From contig DZAX01000004.1 in NCBI GenBank assembly GCA_022729705.1, positions 51,656 through 115,655 on the forward strand: a DNA stretch of 64,000 bases, read 5' to 3'. This DNA comes from Helicobacter cetorum (lineage in GTDB: Bacteria > Campylobacterota > Campylobacteria > Campylobacterales > UBA6016). A program made the position numbers and the translations under genes. The notes beneath the pieces were generated by a model. It did no database searches. It was not told the DNA's origin and saw nothing but the letters and a program-made list of their open reading frames with translations. Of the stretch, positions 24,482 through 33,650 are shown piece after piece. Every line of letters starts with the position of its first letter. The stretch's first letter is position 1.

Positions 24482-26039
24482 AAACTCGAAAAAATTAAAG
24501 CCGCCCAGGCGACGGACAAAAACGCACTTCTTCTCCTTTTTCCTCTACTCCCCAACCCAAGATATATTTTATGAATACGACCGTAAAAAAATAAGAGTCG
24601 TAGAAAAACCAAATCCAAAATTAAAATTAATCTCATTTATAACCCTTGAAGACGTAACAAGCGAAACCGTAGAGATAAGCGGGGTTTTGGAGGGCGAGGA
24701 GCTTTATCATGCGATAGAGCTAAAACTTTTTAGCGAGCTCTCCCTTGATAGCTCCCATGAATACAAAATATGTTTTGACGAGATAAAAAGTCAAGAAACA
24801 AGCCGTACCCACAAAAGCTACAACGCTTATGCGGCGGCGCATCAAACGATAATTGCTAGACTTTCGGCGATAAAAGAGAGCTACATAGATTTCGTATTTA
24901 CACCTCAAACGGTCATCAAAATACTCTTTACAAAAAACCTTCTAAAAACCTCCTCAACTTTTGCCTTTATCTACCTCTACCAAGAGAGCGCATATCTATG
25001 CGTCTACCAAAACGGCGACCTTGCGTACTCAAAGCCGATAAGAAGCTCCTTTGTGGCGATGACAAAAAGATTTTCTGAAATTTTTGGCGAAAGAGTAGAT
25101 GTAGAGGAGATGATAAAGCTCCTTGTGGACGCCGATGAAAGAAGCAAAAAACCTCAATATGCGGCGGCGATAAAAGCACTTTTGGCTGAGTTTTTTGCAT
25201 CCGTATCAGACGTATTGGTTCACGCACAAAGAGTCAATCAAATAAGCGAATACGAGGCTATTTTTGTCGGTACGGAGCGCGGCTCTATAGCTGGGATTTC
25301 CGAGATCGCAAAAGAGTTTTTTGAGACTCCTTTTAAGGATTTTGAGTTTAATTTGGGGTTTTATACCGACGACTTTGTGGATATATCAACAAGGCTTATG
25401 ATTTTTGCCTTTCTAAACGACTCCGAAAATTACGAACAGCTTAATTTCTCAATTTTCAAGCGCCCACCACCGCTTTTTAAAAGAGCCGCCGGAAGATTTT
25501 TGGCGATTTTTGCGCTCTCATTTTTTGCCTCTTGCTCTTATCCTCTCTATAACTATACATTGGCAAACTCACACTATTCGCATCAAATAACAACCCTTAG
25601 CGCAGAGCTTAGCGAGCTTGAACCGACAAAATCAAAAATTGAAAATAGATTGACAATCGCGCAAGAGACGCAAAAAAGGCTCCTTGAGCAAATAGTGCGG
25701 ACAGACTCAGAACACGCCGATACAATAAAGGCGCTACAGGGCTTATCAGATGCTAAAAGCGAAAAAGAGAGCGTAACTATGCGCCTAATCAAACTCTCAT
25801 CCGCCGTCTCAAATTCAAACGTCCAAATAAAAACACTAGAGATTAAAGAGGAGCAAAACAGCTCAAACGAAGTCAAAGCAAAAATAGTATGCGCAGCCAA
25901 AGCGCCCCATGGTATTACAGAGTTTGCAAAAAAATATTGGCTTATCACAAACCTCAAAACAACCACGGACGCTATCTACAAAGACGGCGGCGGCGCTAAT
26001 TTTATAGGTGAAATATCTGTTTTGGACGTAATAAAATGA
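24459..26039 (+). CDS. PilM/PilN-like transformation pilus assembly protein
   Basis: About 526 residues with an N-terminal cytoplasmic region resembling an actin-like PilM/GspL domain, a transmembrane helix near residues 345-360 (FLAIFALSFFASCSYPLY), and a periplasmic coiled coil with a PilN-like end. A TTG three codons upstream is possible, but the ATG at 24459 (MSTISNLKNSKK) is preferred. It lies at the head of a seven-gene operon with overlapping starts, overlapping a remnant era end. It probably forms the inner-membrane alignment complex of the DNA-uptake machine. Similarity is structural rather than by clear motifs, so the name is provisional. Confidence 0.7.
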   Translation: MSTISNLKNSKKLKPPRRRTKTHFFSFFLYSPTQDIFYEYDRKKIRVVEKPNPKLKLISFITLEDVTSETVEISGVLEGEELYHAIELKLFSELSLDSSHEYKICFDEIKSQETSRTHKSYNAYAAAHQTIIARLSAIKESYIDFVFTPQTVIKILFTKNLLKTSSTFAFIYLYQESAYLCVYQNGDLAYSKPIRSSFVAMTKRFSEIFGERVDVEEMIKLLVDADERSKKPQYAAAIKALLAEFFASVSDVLVHAQRVNQISEYEAIFVGTERGSIAGISEIAKEFFETPFKDFEFNLGFYTDDFVDISTRLMIFAFLNDSENYEQLNFSIFKRPPPLFKRAAGRFLAIFALSFFASCSYPLYNYTLANSHYSHQITTLSAELSELEPTKSKIENRLTIAQETQKRLLEQIVRTDSEHADTIKALQGLSDAKSEKESVTMRLIKLSSAVSNSNVQIKTLEIKEEQNSSNEVKAKIVCAAKAPHGITEFAKKYWLITNLKTTTDAIYKDGGGANFIGEISVLDVIK

Positions 26040-26671
26040 GCTCAAAGCTAAGCGAATTTTATGACGGAATAGATAGGCTTTTTGAGGGTAAAAAAGCTAG
26101 CGAAAAGCTAATTATCTACTCTATGCCGCTTATTGTTTTTTCATTTTTATCTTATCAGTTTTTGTATCCGCTCTCAGCAGTCAAGGTTGCGGCAAAAAAA
26201 TCTCATAGGGACGCTTTGGAAAAAGAGCTCAAAAATACAACCATACTTCTCGGCTCAAAAGACGAAACCATAAAAGCTATAGAGCAAAATGAGGTAAACA
26301 ACAAAGCTTTAAGCGCAAAACTAAAAACAAAAATAGATGAAAACTCAATTATCAAACAAAAATTTTTGAGCGTAAGCTTTGCAAATATGACTGATAAAAA
26401 CTCTCTTGAATTTGTAAACTACCTGACAACAATGGCGGCAAAAAACGGCGTAAAAATCTCAGGGCTTCGCGCAAAAATAGTCGTAAAAGAGAGAGGAGTT
26501 TTCAAAAAAGAGCTTATTGCAGACATAAATTGTAGCGGCTCTTTTGGTGGGACTCTCTCTTATATCAACGACATCGAAAGCTCAAAGATGTTCTCAAAAA
26601 TAGACTCTTGCAATATAAAAAGCGGGGCGGAGCTAAACACTTCTATCTGCGTAAAAGTAAGCGGGATATAA
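26036..26671 (+). CDS. PilO-like inner-membrane pilus assembly protein
   Basis: A 211-residue protein with one N-terminal membrane helix (residues about 25-45, LIIYSMPLIVFSFLSYQFLY), a coiled coil to about residue 110, and a small globular C-terminus. This is the layout of PilO/GspM proteins, which dimerise with PilN. The start overlaps the upstream stop by 4 bp. Sequence motifs are weak, and assignment rests on topology and operon position. Confidence 0.65.
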   Translation: MSSKLSEFYDGIDRLFEGKKASEKLIIYSMPLIVFSFLSYQFLYPLSAVKVAAKKSHRDALEKELKNTTILLGSKDETIKAIEQNEVNNKALSAKLKTKIDENSIIKQKFLSVSFANMTDKNSLEFVNYLTTMAAKNGVKISGLRAKIVVKERGVFKKELIADINCSGSFGGTLSYINDIESSKMFSKIDSCNIKSGAELNTSICVKVSGI

Positions 26672-27046
26672 ATGAAATATTTGCTGCTTTTACTCATGTG
26701 CGCCCATCTGTTCGCCTCCGACGTTGATGAGCTAATCGCCAAGATTACGGCTTCAAAAAGCGTGGAAAAAAGTGCGTTGTCGTCTGCAAAAAACCCGTTT
26801 GAATCGCCTGCCGTCAAAAAAGAAACCAACAAAAAAGATGATAATGCTACCAAGCCGTTAGCGCCGCCGGAGCCGACATTTACGCTAAAAGCTATCTTTG
26901 AAAAAACGGCTCTTATAAACGACAAATGGTTAAAGCAAGGCGACAAACTAGATGGCTATGAGGTTTTTCAGATTAATGCGTTTAACGTCGTTTTGCGAAA
27001 CCAAAACAAACAAAAAACACTCTATCTATTTAAAGGCAGAAAATGA
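26672..27046 (+). CDS. PilP-like periplasmic pilus assembly protein
   Basis: A 124-residue exported protein. The signal peptide is MKYLLLLLMCAHLFAS, followed by a low-complexity Lys/Asn linker and a small beta domain (FTLKAIFEKTALINDKWLKQ, YEVFQINAFNVVLRN) like the PilP/GspC homology region that contacts the secretin. It directly precedes the secretin gene (4 bp overlap), fitting a role in linking inner membrane and secretin. Confidence 0.65.
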   Translation: MKYLLLLLMCAHLFASDVDELIAKITASKSVEKSALSSAKNPFESPAVKKETNKKDDNATKPLAPPEPTFTLKAIFEKTALINDKWLKQGDKLDGYEVFQINAFNVVLRNQNKQKTLYLFKGRK

Positions 27047-28683
27047 GAGGCTATCTAAAACCGCTCCTTGTACTATTCTTGTTATCCTCTTTTGGTTTTG
27101 CAAAGTCTGATTGTGAGGGCAAAATATTTAGCTCGCTCTCGGTTGGCAAAGGGGCTACAATAGCGCAACTGTTGGAGAGCCTAAGCTCTAGGTGTTATTT
27201 TAGCGTTGTCGTAAAAGACGAAAAAGCGGAGCAGATAGTATCAAACAAGAAGCTAAACACTATAAACCTAAAAGAGTTTACGCTTCAAAATATACTTGAT
27301 TTTATACTGATAGAAAACGGTCTGGATTATGAGTATAAAAATGAGATATTAAAGCTCTATTCTTATAGCACAAAAACGTTTAAGGTGGATTATATTACCG
27401 CTGTGCGTTCGGCGGAAACCAAATTTTTACTAGGAAACGGTGGGGGTTCATCTGCCACAGCCACTACAGCGACAGGTCAGCAGGGCATACCAAACTATAC
27501 GTCATCCGTAGGGTCTACCTTTACAGCCAACGACAATGACGCTAAGTTTTGGGAATCTATTAGAAAAGACTTAGAGGGGATATTAGATCCTCATAAAATA
27601 GTTTTAGAGCATACCGTAAAAAGAGAGGTTGAAAAAGAGAGTGAAGCAGCTTATGCGACAGATAAGGACAAGGCGGCTATAAGCGACACAAAAATAGCCT
27701 CGACGCAAGCGATAAGAAGCAATATAATCATAAATCCACAAGCTGGGCTTATAACTATTACAGCCACAAAAACAAAACTAAAAGAAGCTGAAGAGTATAT
27801 AAAAGTTGTAATGGATAGGCTTCACAGGCAAGTGCTTATAGATGTGCAAATATTAGAGGTAACAATCAACAATGGGCAGACAACTGGCATAGATTGGAAT
27901 CAGATATATAATCTTCAAAATATAAGTTTGTCATATGGTTCAAGTTTGGACAAAACAAATAGTTCCGGCACAACAATTATTAACAAAGCGACAGAATCGG
28001 ATCTAACCAGTATTGTCGCAGATAATTTTAACAGAGTTGGAAATATGGCTCTTAGTGGCGGTATACAAATAAAAGATATTATCAAATTCCTGAAAACTCA
28101 GGGTTCGGTAAGAGCAATATCAAATCCAAAACTTTTAACGCTAAATAATCAGCCCGCACTAATTACGTCTGGCGACGTTATTTTTTACCCTAAAGTATCC
28201 GGCGGAACAAATGCAACCGCAACATCCGGAGCTACAAATCCTAGCGTGGAAACGGTATCTCTGCCCGTGGGCGTAACCTTGGATATTACACCTGAAATAA
28301 TTGATGAAAGTCATGTTATGCTAAAAATAAATCCTACATCCAGCAGTTGTAAAATAAAAGATTGCCCTCTTCAGTCGGCACTAGTGGGCGGCTTTTTATA
28401 CAACATAGCTCCAAATATCGTTCAAAAACAAATCTCCTCCGTCATAAAAGCCGCGGATGGCGACAGGGTCATTTTGGGCGGATTAATCCAAGAGGTGTCA
28501 AACGCAAATACAACCAAACTCCCCCTCGCCGGAGATATACCCCTGCTTGGCTACCTCTTCAAGCAAGACATAGACGCAAAAGAACTAAAAGAGATGGTTA
28601 TCATCATAACGCCGCATATTGTCAAAAAAGAAAAAACGTTATCTTTAAAAGAGTTGGGGTATACAAGTGATTTCGATAAGTAG
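27043..28683 (+). CDS. secretin of the transformation/MSHA-like pilus system
   Basis: Outer-membrane channel protein of 546 residues. It has a signal peptide (ending GFAKS), a STN/N0 domain near 40-110, and an N1-like domain with IIINPQAGLITITATKTKLK. The C-terminal secretin domain has VRAISNPKLLTLNNQPA, SLPVGVTLDITPEII and VILGGLIQEV. The layout is that of MshL/PilQ and of Campylobacter CtsD. A Ser/Thr/Ala/Gly-rich insertion sits around residues 135-160. Its partner genes for the ATPase and platform protein follow. Confidence 0.9.
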   Translation: MRGYLKPLLVLFLLSSFGFAKSDCEGKIFSSLSVGKGATIAQLLESLSSRCYFSVVVKDEKAEQIVSNKKLNTINLKEFTLQNILDFILIENGLDYEYKNEILKLYSYSTKTFKVDYITAVRSAETKFLLGNGGGSSATATTATGQQGIPNYTSSVGSTFTANDNDAKFWESIRKDLEGILDPHKIVLEHTVKREVEKESEAAYATDKDKAAISDTKIASTQAIRSNIIINPQAGLITITATKTKLKEAEEYIKVVMDRLHRQVLIDVQILEVTINNGQTTGIDWNQIYNLQNISLSYGSSLDKTNSSGTTIINKATESDLTSIVADNFNRVGNMALSGGIQIKDIIKFLKTQGSVRAISNPKLLTLNNQPALITSGDVIFYPKVSGGTNATATSGATNPSVETVSLPVGVTLDITPEIIDESHVMLKINPTSSSCKIKDCPLQSALVGGFLYNIAPNIVQKQISSVIKAADGDRVILGGLIQEVSNANTTKLPLAGDIPLLGYLFKQDIDAKELKEMVIIITPHIVKKEKTLSLKELGYTSDFDK

Positions 28684-28724
28684 TTATGCGATTCCCAGAG
28701 GGCTTTTTAGCAAGAGGTATCTAT

Positions 28725-29411
28725 ATGCACGAACTTGAAAAAAAGTGGATTTTATACAAAAGAGAGAAGTATAAAAAAGCGGCGATTTTGTTTGCCTCTT
28801 TTTTTGGCGTTGCGGCAAGCTCTTTTTATATCTCGTATCTCATCTTTGGGACAGACAAAAACAGCAATATTGTAAAAACTCCGCAAATCATAGAGCAAAA
28901 TCTCTCGTCACAACGACAACAAGAAACGCAAACGATTTTGCAAAACGCCGCAAAAGAGATAGTTATTGTCTCATCAGAGGCGCAAAATGAAAAATTTAAG
29001 AGCTTTGAACCGCAAGCCACGCAAGAGGTTCAAATAAAAGGGGCGCAACAAACAGAAGTCTCCCCGCCTCCAAAAGCCGAACCCGCTCCAAAAATATACA
29101 TAGAAACAAAAGAGACAAATCAAACTTTACTGTTTGAGGAGAGATTCAAAAAAAACGGTGATTTTGAAAGCGCTCTTGCCCTCTCAGAGGAGTATTACAA
29201 AAACGAGGAGTATCAAAAAGCCCTAAAATGGGCGATTAGCGCAAACTCCATAGACTCAAAAAACGAAAAATCATGGGTGCTTTTTGCAAAAGCCAGCGCT
29301 AAGCTAGGACGCAAACAAAACGCCGAAAACGCACTTGAAAACTTCGCGCGCGCAAGCGGTTCTGAAAATATAAAAACACTTTTGAGGCAGATAAAGGCGG
29401 GGGAGATATGA
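28725..29411 (+). CDS. membrane-anchored TPR protein of the pilus operon
   Basis: Protein of about 228 residues. One membrane helix (AAILFASFFGVAASSFYISY, residues about 19-38) is followed by a Gln/Lys-rich linker with a Pro-rich patch, then tetratricopeptide-like helices (EYYKNEEYQKALKWAISANS, SWVLFAKASAKLGRKQNAEN). An ATG at 28686 is in frame, but AAGAGG directly precedes the ATG at 28725, which is therefore chosen. Its place between secretin and ATPase suggests a scaffold for assembly. Confidence 0.7.
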   Translation: MHELEKKWILYKREKYKKAAILFASFFGVAASSFYISYLIFGTDKNSNIVKTPQIIEQNLSSQRQQETQTILQNAAKEIVIVSSEAQNEKFKSFEPQATQEVQIKGAQQTEVSPPPKAEPAPKIYIETKETNQTLLFEERFKKNGDFESALALSEEYYKNEEYQKALKWAISANSIDSKNEKSWVLFAKASAKLGRKQNAENALENFARASGSENIKTLLRQIKAGEI

Positions 29412-29421
29412 GAGGTGCGTT

Positions 29422-31083
29422 GTGTTAACCAAAAAAATAAAGCTTGGCGATTTGTTGCTACAAAAAGGGCTTGTCTCAGATGCGGAGTTTGAGTCGTGTC
29501 TTGACGAGTCTGTAGACTCCGGCATACGAGTGGGGCAGACGCTTATAGACAGAGGCTATCTAAGCGAAGAACAGGTCTTTAGGGCTATTTGCGAGCAACA
29601 GGGTTTTGAATATATAGATTTAGCGGGGGTTGATACTGATTTTAAGATAACGGCAAAAGTTGCGGGGCAAACTCTCAAAAAATATGGAGCGTTTCCGATA
29701 AGAGAAGATGAGCTAGATATCGTCTTTACCTTTAAAGACCCGCTAGATTTAACAGCGCAAGACGCAATCCAAAGACTCTTTCCAAAAAAAATCCTAAAAG
29801 TAGTCGGCTCAAATCCAACTCTACTTGAAAAATATATCAGACAATACGACATAAATGAAAGTATAAAAGAGCTAACCGCCGAAATCAAAAGAGAGATAGC
29901 CCAAAGCGCCTCGGGGGACGGCTCGGAGGCTTCCAGCATACTAAAACTTATCAACATCATCGCGGAGAGTGCGATATACGCTAGAGGAAGCGATATACAC
30001 ATAGAACCGACAGAGAAAAACTGCATCGTAAGGACAAGGATAGACGGTATCTTAAAGGAGAGTTTTATTTTTGATGCGGATATTTACCCGCCGCTTTGCT
30101 CCCGAATAAAACTGCTCGGAAGCATAGATATAGCGGAGAAAAGAAAGCCGCAAGACGGAAGATTTTCACTTGTAAGCGGCGAAAAAGAGTATGATTTTAG
30201 ACTCTCCACCCTGCCGACCACGCACGGAGAGTCAATAGCTATGAGGATACTAGACAAAACAAAGACGCTTATCAACCTAGAAGACCTCGGAATGTACAAA
30301 AACAATTTTCGTAAATTCTCCTCATCGCTAAAAATCCCATATGGCATCATACTAGTCACGGGTCCAACCGGAAGCGGCAAGACAACTACGCTGTACGCCG
30401 CCCTAAACGCAATAAAAGGCGTGGAGAGAAAAATAATCACCATAGAAGACCCCGTAGAGTACAAAATCAATATGGTGCAGCAAGCGCAGGTAAACGAGAG
30501 AGCCGGACTTACATTTGCCTCCGCACTCCGCTCCATCCTAAGGCAAGACCCGGACGTAATCATGATAGGAGAGATAAGAGACCAAGAGACGCTTCGTATA
30601 GCCGTACAAGCCGCCCTTACCGGACACTTAGTCTTATCCACGCTTCACACAAACGACTCCATAAGTGCGGTGACCAGAATGGTTGATATGGGTATAGAAC
30701 CATATCTTGTGGGGCCTTCTCTTGTGGCGGTGGAAGCGCAAAGATTGGTTAGAAAACTCTGCCCACACTGCAAAGCGCCAACCTCGCCCTCACACTCCGC
30801 CCTAAAAAGGATTGAGTCGATACTACCAAGCGAACACTCTTTTTATAAAGCTGTCGGCTGTGAAAAGTGCGCAAATACGGGATATTTTGGAAGAGAGATG
30901 ATAACCGAGGTTCTAAATGTGAGCGATGATATGGCGTCTGCAATAGCTAGCGGAGCGTCAAAGCACGCCATTGAAGAGATTGCAAAAGAGAGCGGTTTTG
31001 AGACGATGCTAGTTGATGGAGTGCGAAGAGCGGCTTTGGGAGTCACGACGCTTGATGAGGTGTATAGAGTGGCGAGACTCTAA
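29422..31083 (+). CDS. GspE/PilB-type assembly ATPase
   Basis: Hexameric ATPase powering pilus or pseudopilus extension for DNA uptake; 553 residues with a GTG start. N-terminal MshEN-type repeats (KLGDLLLQKGLVSDAEFESC) precede the ATPase. Walker A is GPTGSGKTTT, the Asp box is in SDIHIEPTEKNC, Walker B is DPDVIMIGEIRD, and the His box is in GHLVLSTLHTND. A tetracysteine zinc motif (CPHCK ... CEKC) is present. The family and position correspond to Campylobacter CtsE. Confidence 0.95.
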   Translation: MLTKKIKLGDLLLQKGLVSDAEFESCLDESVDSGIRVGQTLIDRGYLSEEQVFRAICEQQGFEYIDLAGVDTDFKITAKVAGQTLKKYGAFPIREDELDIVFTFKDPLDLTAQDAIQRLFPKKILKVVGSNPTLLEKYIRQYDINESIKELTAEIKREIAQSASGDGSEASSILKLINIIAESAIYARGSDIHIEPTEKNCIVRTRIDGILKESFIFDADIYPPLCSRIKLLGSIDIAEKRKPQDGRFSLVSGEKEYDFRLSTLPTTHGESIAMRILDKTKTLINLEDLGMYKNNFRKFSSSLKIPYGIILVTGPTGSGKTTTLYAALNAIKGVERKIITIEDPVEYKINMVQQAQVNERAGLTFASALRSILRQDPDVIMIGEIRDQETLRIAVQAALTGHLVLSTLHTNDSISAVTRMVDMGIEPYLVGPSLVAVEAQRLVRKLCPHCKAPTSPSHSALKRIESILPSEHSFYKAVGCEKCANTGYFGREMITEVLNVSDDMASAIASGASKHAIEEIAKESGFETMLVDGVRRAALGVTTLDEVYRVARL

Positions 31084-31086
31084 AAG

Positions 31087-32328
31087 ATGGCGCAAAAATA
31101 TTTTAAGATTGAGTATACCCAAGGCGGCAAGAAGCTTCTAAAGCTAGTAAAGGCAAACTCAAAGCTTGAGGCGATAAAAACCATAAAAGAGAGCGGCGAG
31201 CAGAATATCACAAAGATACAAGAGGGCGCTGCGCCGCTTTTTGGTTCTTTTTCACTTGACGCCATAAAAGCTGTTTTTGGTAGAAAAAAGATAAACATGG
31301 AGGCTTTTATAGCCGCCGTTAGACAAATGGCGGTTATGTCAAACGCTGGACTATCTTTTACCAACACGCTAGAAGAAGCGGTAGCGTCCACGCAAAACGC
31401 TAGATTAAAAGAGATTTTGACCCAAAACCTCTCAGATATAAACGCAGGTCTAAGCCTATCTCAATCAATGCAGCAATTTGAAAAAGAGGTAGACAGACTC
31501 ACCGTCACGATGATAGAGCTAGGAGAGCGCACAGGGGCGATGTCTGAGTCTTTGGAGACGCTAGCCGGAATATTGGAGGAGATAAAAAGCAATAAGGAGA
31601 AAATAAAAAAAGCCCTCCGCTACCCAATGTCGGTAGTTACAGCGATGGTAATAGCTTTTACCATTTTGATTATAGTGGTAATACCAAAATTCAAAAGTGT
31701 CTTTGACAGATTCAAAGCTGATTTACCGCTTCCGACAAAGATTCTTTTGAATATGGAGTGGTTTTTGTCGCATTATGGAATCTTATTTTTTGCCCTCATA
31801 GCCGTAGCGTTTGTATTGCTAAAATACATCTACAATACAAACGGCGATATAAGACTAAAAGCGGATAGAGCGGCTCTAAGCGCACCGATAGTAGGCTCCA
31901 TGCTAAGCCTAGGACTTATCGGCAGGTTCACAATAGTATTCAAAGAGCTAGCCAAAGCGGGACTCCCCATAACGGAGGCGCTAAATATAGCCGCAAAAGG
32001 CGTAGAAAACAGTCACATAAGAGCCAAACTCTCAAGCGTAAACATCAGCGTCCAAAGAGGCTTATCCCTAAGCGCCTCGCTAAAAGAGGCGAAAATATAT
32101 GAAAATATGATAATTCAGATGATAAAGGCCGGAGAACAAAGCGGAAGCTTAATCACAATGTTAGACAAAACAGCCGACTACTACCGCCAAAAATTCCAAA
32201 ACAAAATGGACGGACTAACGGCGGCGATAGAGCCGCTACTTATCGGCGCGATTGCGGGATTTGTGCTGCTGCTCGCTCTTGGAATCTTCATGCCGATGTG
32301 GGATATGGCGGGAGTGGTGAAGAGGTAA
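31087..32328 (+). CDS. GspF/PilC-type platform protein
   Basis: Inner-membrane platform protein of 413 residues with two T2SSF domains. Each has the characteristic helix (MAVMSNAGLSFTNTLEEAVA and FKELAKAGLPITEALNIAAK) and conserved MIELGERTGAMSE or MIKAGEQSGSL. Three membrane helices lie around 178-200, 228-250 and the C-terminus. It starts 3 bp after the ATPase gene. It matches CtsF of Campylobacter and is the last gene of the operon. Confidence 0.93.
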   Translation: MAQKYFKIEYTQGGKKLLKLVKANSKLEAIKTIKESGEQNITKIQEGAAPLFGSFSLDAIKAVFGRKKINMEAFIAAVRQMAVMSNAGLSFTNTLEEAVASTQNARLKEILTQNLSDINAGLSLSQSMQQFEKEVDRLTVTMIELGERTGAMSESLETLAGILEEIKSNKEKIKKALRYPMSVVTAMVIAFTILIIVVIPKFKSVFDRFKADLPLPTKILLNMEWFLSHYGILFFALIAVAFVLLKYIYNTNGDIRLKADRAALSAPIVGSMLSLGLIGRFTIVFKELAKAGLPITEALNIAAKGVENSHIRAKLSSVNISVQRGLSLSASLKEAKIYENMIIQMIKAGEQSGSLITMLDKTADYYRQKFQNKMDGLTAAIEPLLIGAIAGFVLLLALGIFMPMWDMAGVVKR

Positions 32329-32392
32329 AACAGATTGTCCTAAAATTGTCACAGAAAGATTGTAATATTCCACAAAAAAACAGAGGGTTTTT

Positions 32393-33124
32393 TTGAACTT
32401 TAAATCCGTCTTTATATCAGACATCCATCTTGGAACAAAAGATTGTCAAGCTGAGAGACTGCTTGAGTTTATCAAAGAGGTGGAGTGTGAAAATCTATTT
32501 TTGGTCGGCGATATTATCGACGGCTGGGAGCTTCGCCGCTCTTTTAAGTGGACTCAAAGCCACTCAGACGTGATACAAAAACTGCTTAGAAAAGCTAGAA
32601 AAGGCACAAACGTATACTATATTTTGGGCAATCACGATGAGTTTTTGGAGGCTTTTTTGCCTATAGCTATGGGGGAGCATCTTAGCGTACATAGAGAGAT
32701 GCGATACATTGGCGCAAATGGAAAAGAGTATTTGATAACGCACGGGGATTTGTTTGACGCCGTTACGATGACAAAAAAATGGCTTGCCCTTATCGGCGAT
32801 AGAAGCTATATATTTCTACTCAGAATAAATCGCCCGCTAAACTTTATCCGCAATAGAATGGGGCTAAGGCACTGGTCTTTTTCAAAATATATGAAAAAAA
32901 ACGTAAAAAAAGCGGTTAGCTATATTTGCGACTATGAGCAAGTGCTTGCAAGCTATGCTAGAAAAAAAGGCGTCGCCGGCGTAATATGCGGACATATTCA
33001 TGAGCCTGAGATGAAGACGATAGATGGCATTGAGTATCTAAATTGCGGTGACTGGGTAGAGTCTTGTACGGCTATAGTGGAGCATTTTGACGGTAGGTTT
33101 GAGATATATGACGCAACTTGTTAA
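32393..33124 (+). CDS. LpxH-like UDP-2,3-diacylglucosamine diphosphatase
   Basis: Calcineurin-like metallophosphoesterase of 243 residues. Metal ligands are in SDIHLGT (DxH), FLVGDIIDGWELR (GDxxD), LGNHDEF (GNHD), THGDLF and GHIHEPE (GHxH). The DGWELR and NCGDWVE segments are typical of lipid A pathway hydrolases (LpxH/LpxH2 type). It cleaves the pyrophosphate of UDP-diacylglucosamine in the cytoplasm. It uses a TTG start after CAGAGGG. The next gene overlaps its end. Confidence 0.82.
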   Translation: MNFKSVFISDIHLGTKDCQAERLLEFIKEVECENLFLVGDIIDGWELRRSFKWTQSHSDVIQKLLRKARKGTNVYYILGNHDEFLEAFLPIAMGEHLSVHREMRYIGANGKEYLITHGDLFDAVTMTKKWLALIGDRSYIFLLRINRPLNFIRNRMGLRHWSFSKYMKKNVKKAVSYICDYEQVLASYARKKGVAGVICGHIHEPEMKTIDGIEYLNCGDWVESCTAIVEHFDGRFEIYDATC

Positions 33125-33650
33125 GCTTTCATTGATTTTTTATAAAGGTAAAGGCGTCGCCGCCGATAAGCTAATACGCTTTTGGACAAAAAGCCCGCTC
33201 TCTCATTCGGAGATAGAGACTATAGATGGTTACTACTGCTCAAACGACCCAAAAACTAGAATTATGAGGCGTAAAAAAATATTTTTAAGCGAAGAGGAGT
33301 GGGAGGTGTGTTTTATCGCTCTCCCTTATGAGGTGGCAAAACATGTACACTCTCATCAGCTAAAAAAATGCGGCTCAAAATACGACTGGAAAGGGATATT
33401 TTTCTCTCAATTTTTTAAGTTTGGGTATAGCGCAAAAAACAAGTGGTTTTGCTCGAAAAGCAACTTAGACGATATCCAAACCGCTGTCAAAATAATGAAA
33501 AGTGAAAATAAAAACGGAAAATACGACCTATTTTTAAAAGCATATGAGCCAATTACCGGACGCACTCCGCAAAGCGTGTCTCCCGCAAAACTATTTTTAC
33601 TTACTAAAGATTGCGAAAAACGCCTAAGAGGCTACAATCTCCTCGATTAA
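33108..33650 (+). CDS. putative permuted NlpC/P60-like hydrolase
   Basis: Protein of about 180 residues. It contains TKSPLSHSEIET early and KYDWKGIFFSQFF then NKWFCSKS later. A His in an SHSE/SHAE motif and a Cys in a WFCSE-like motif, in that order, are the active-site pattern of permuted papain-fold (NlpC/P60 superfamily) proteins, including phage and lipid-handling ones. The start at 33108 is preferred to 33087 because similarity begins there; it overlaps the upstream gene by 17 bp. Its 3' end overlaps recJ by 27 bp tail to tail. Substrate unknown. Confidence 0.55.
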   Translation: MTQLVKLSLIFYKGKGVAADKLIRFWTKSPLSHSEIETIDGYYCSNDPKTRIMRRKKIFLSEEEWEVCFIALPYEVAKHVHSHQLKKCGSKYDWKGIFFSQFFKFGYSAKNKWFCSKSNLDDIQTAVKIMKSENKNGKYDLFLKAYEPITGRTPQSVSPAKLFLLTKDCEKRLRGYNLLD

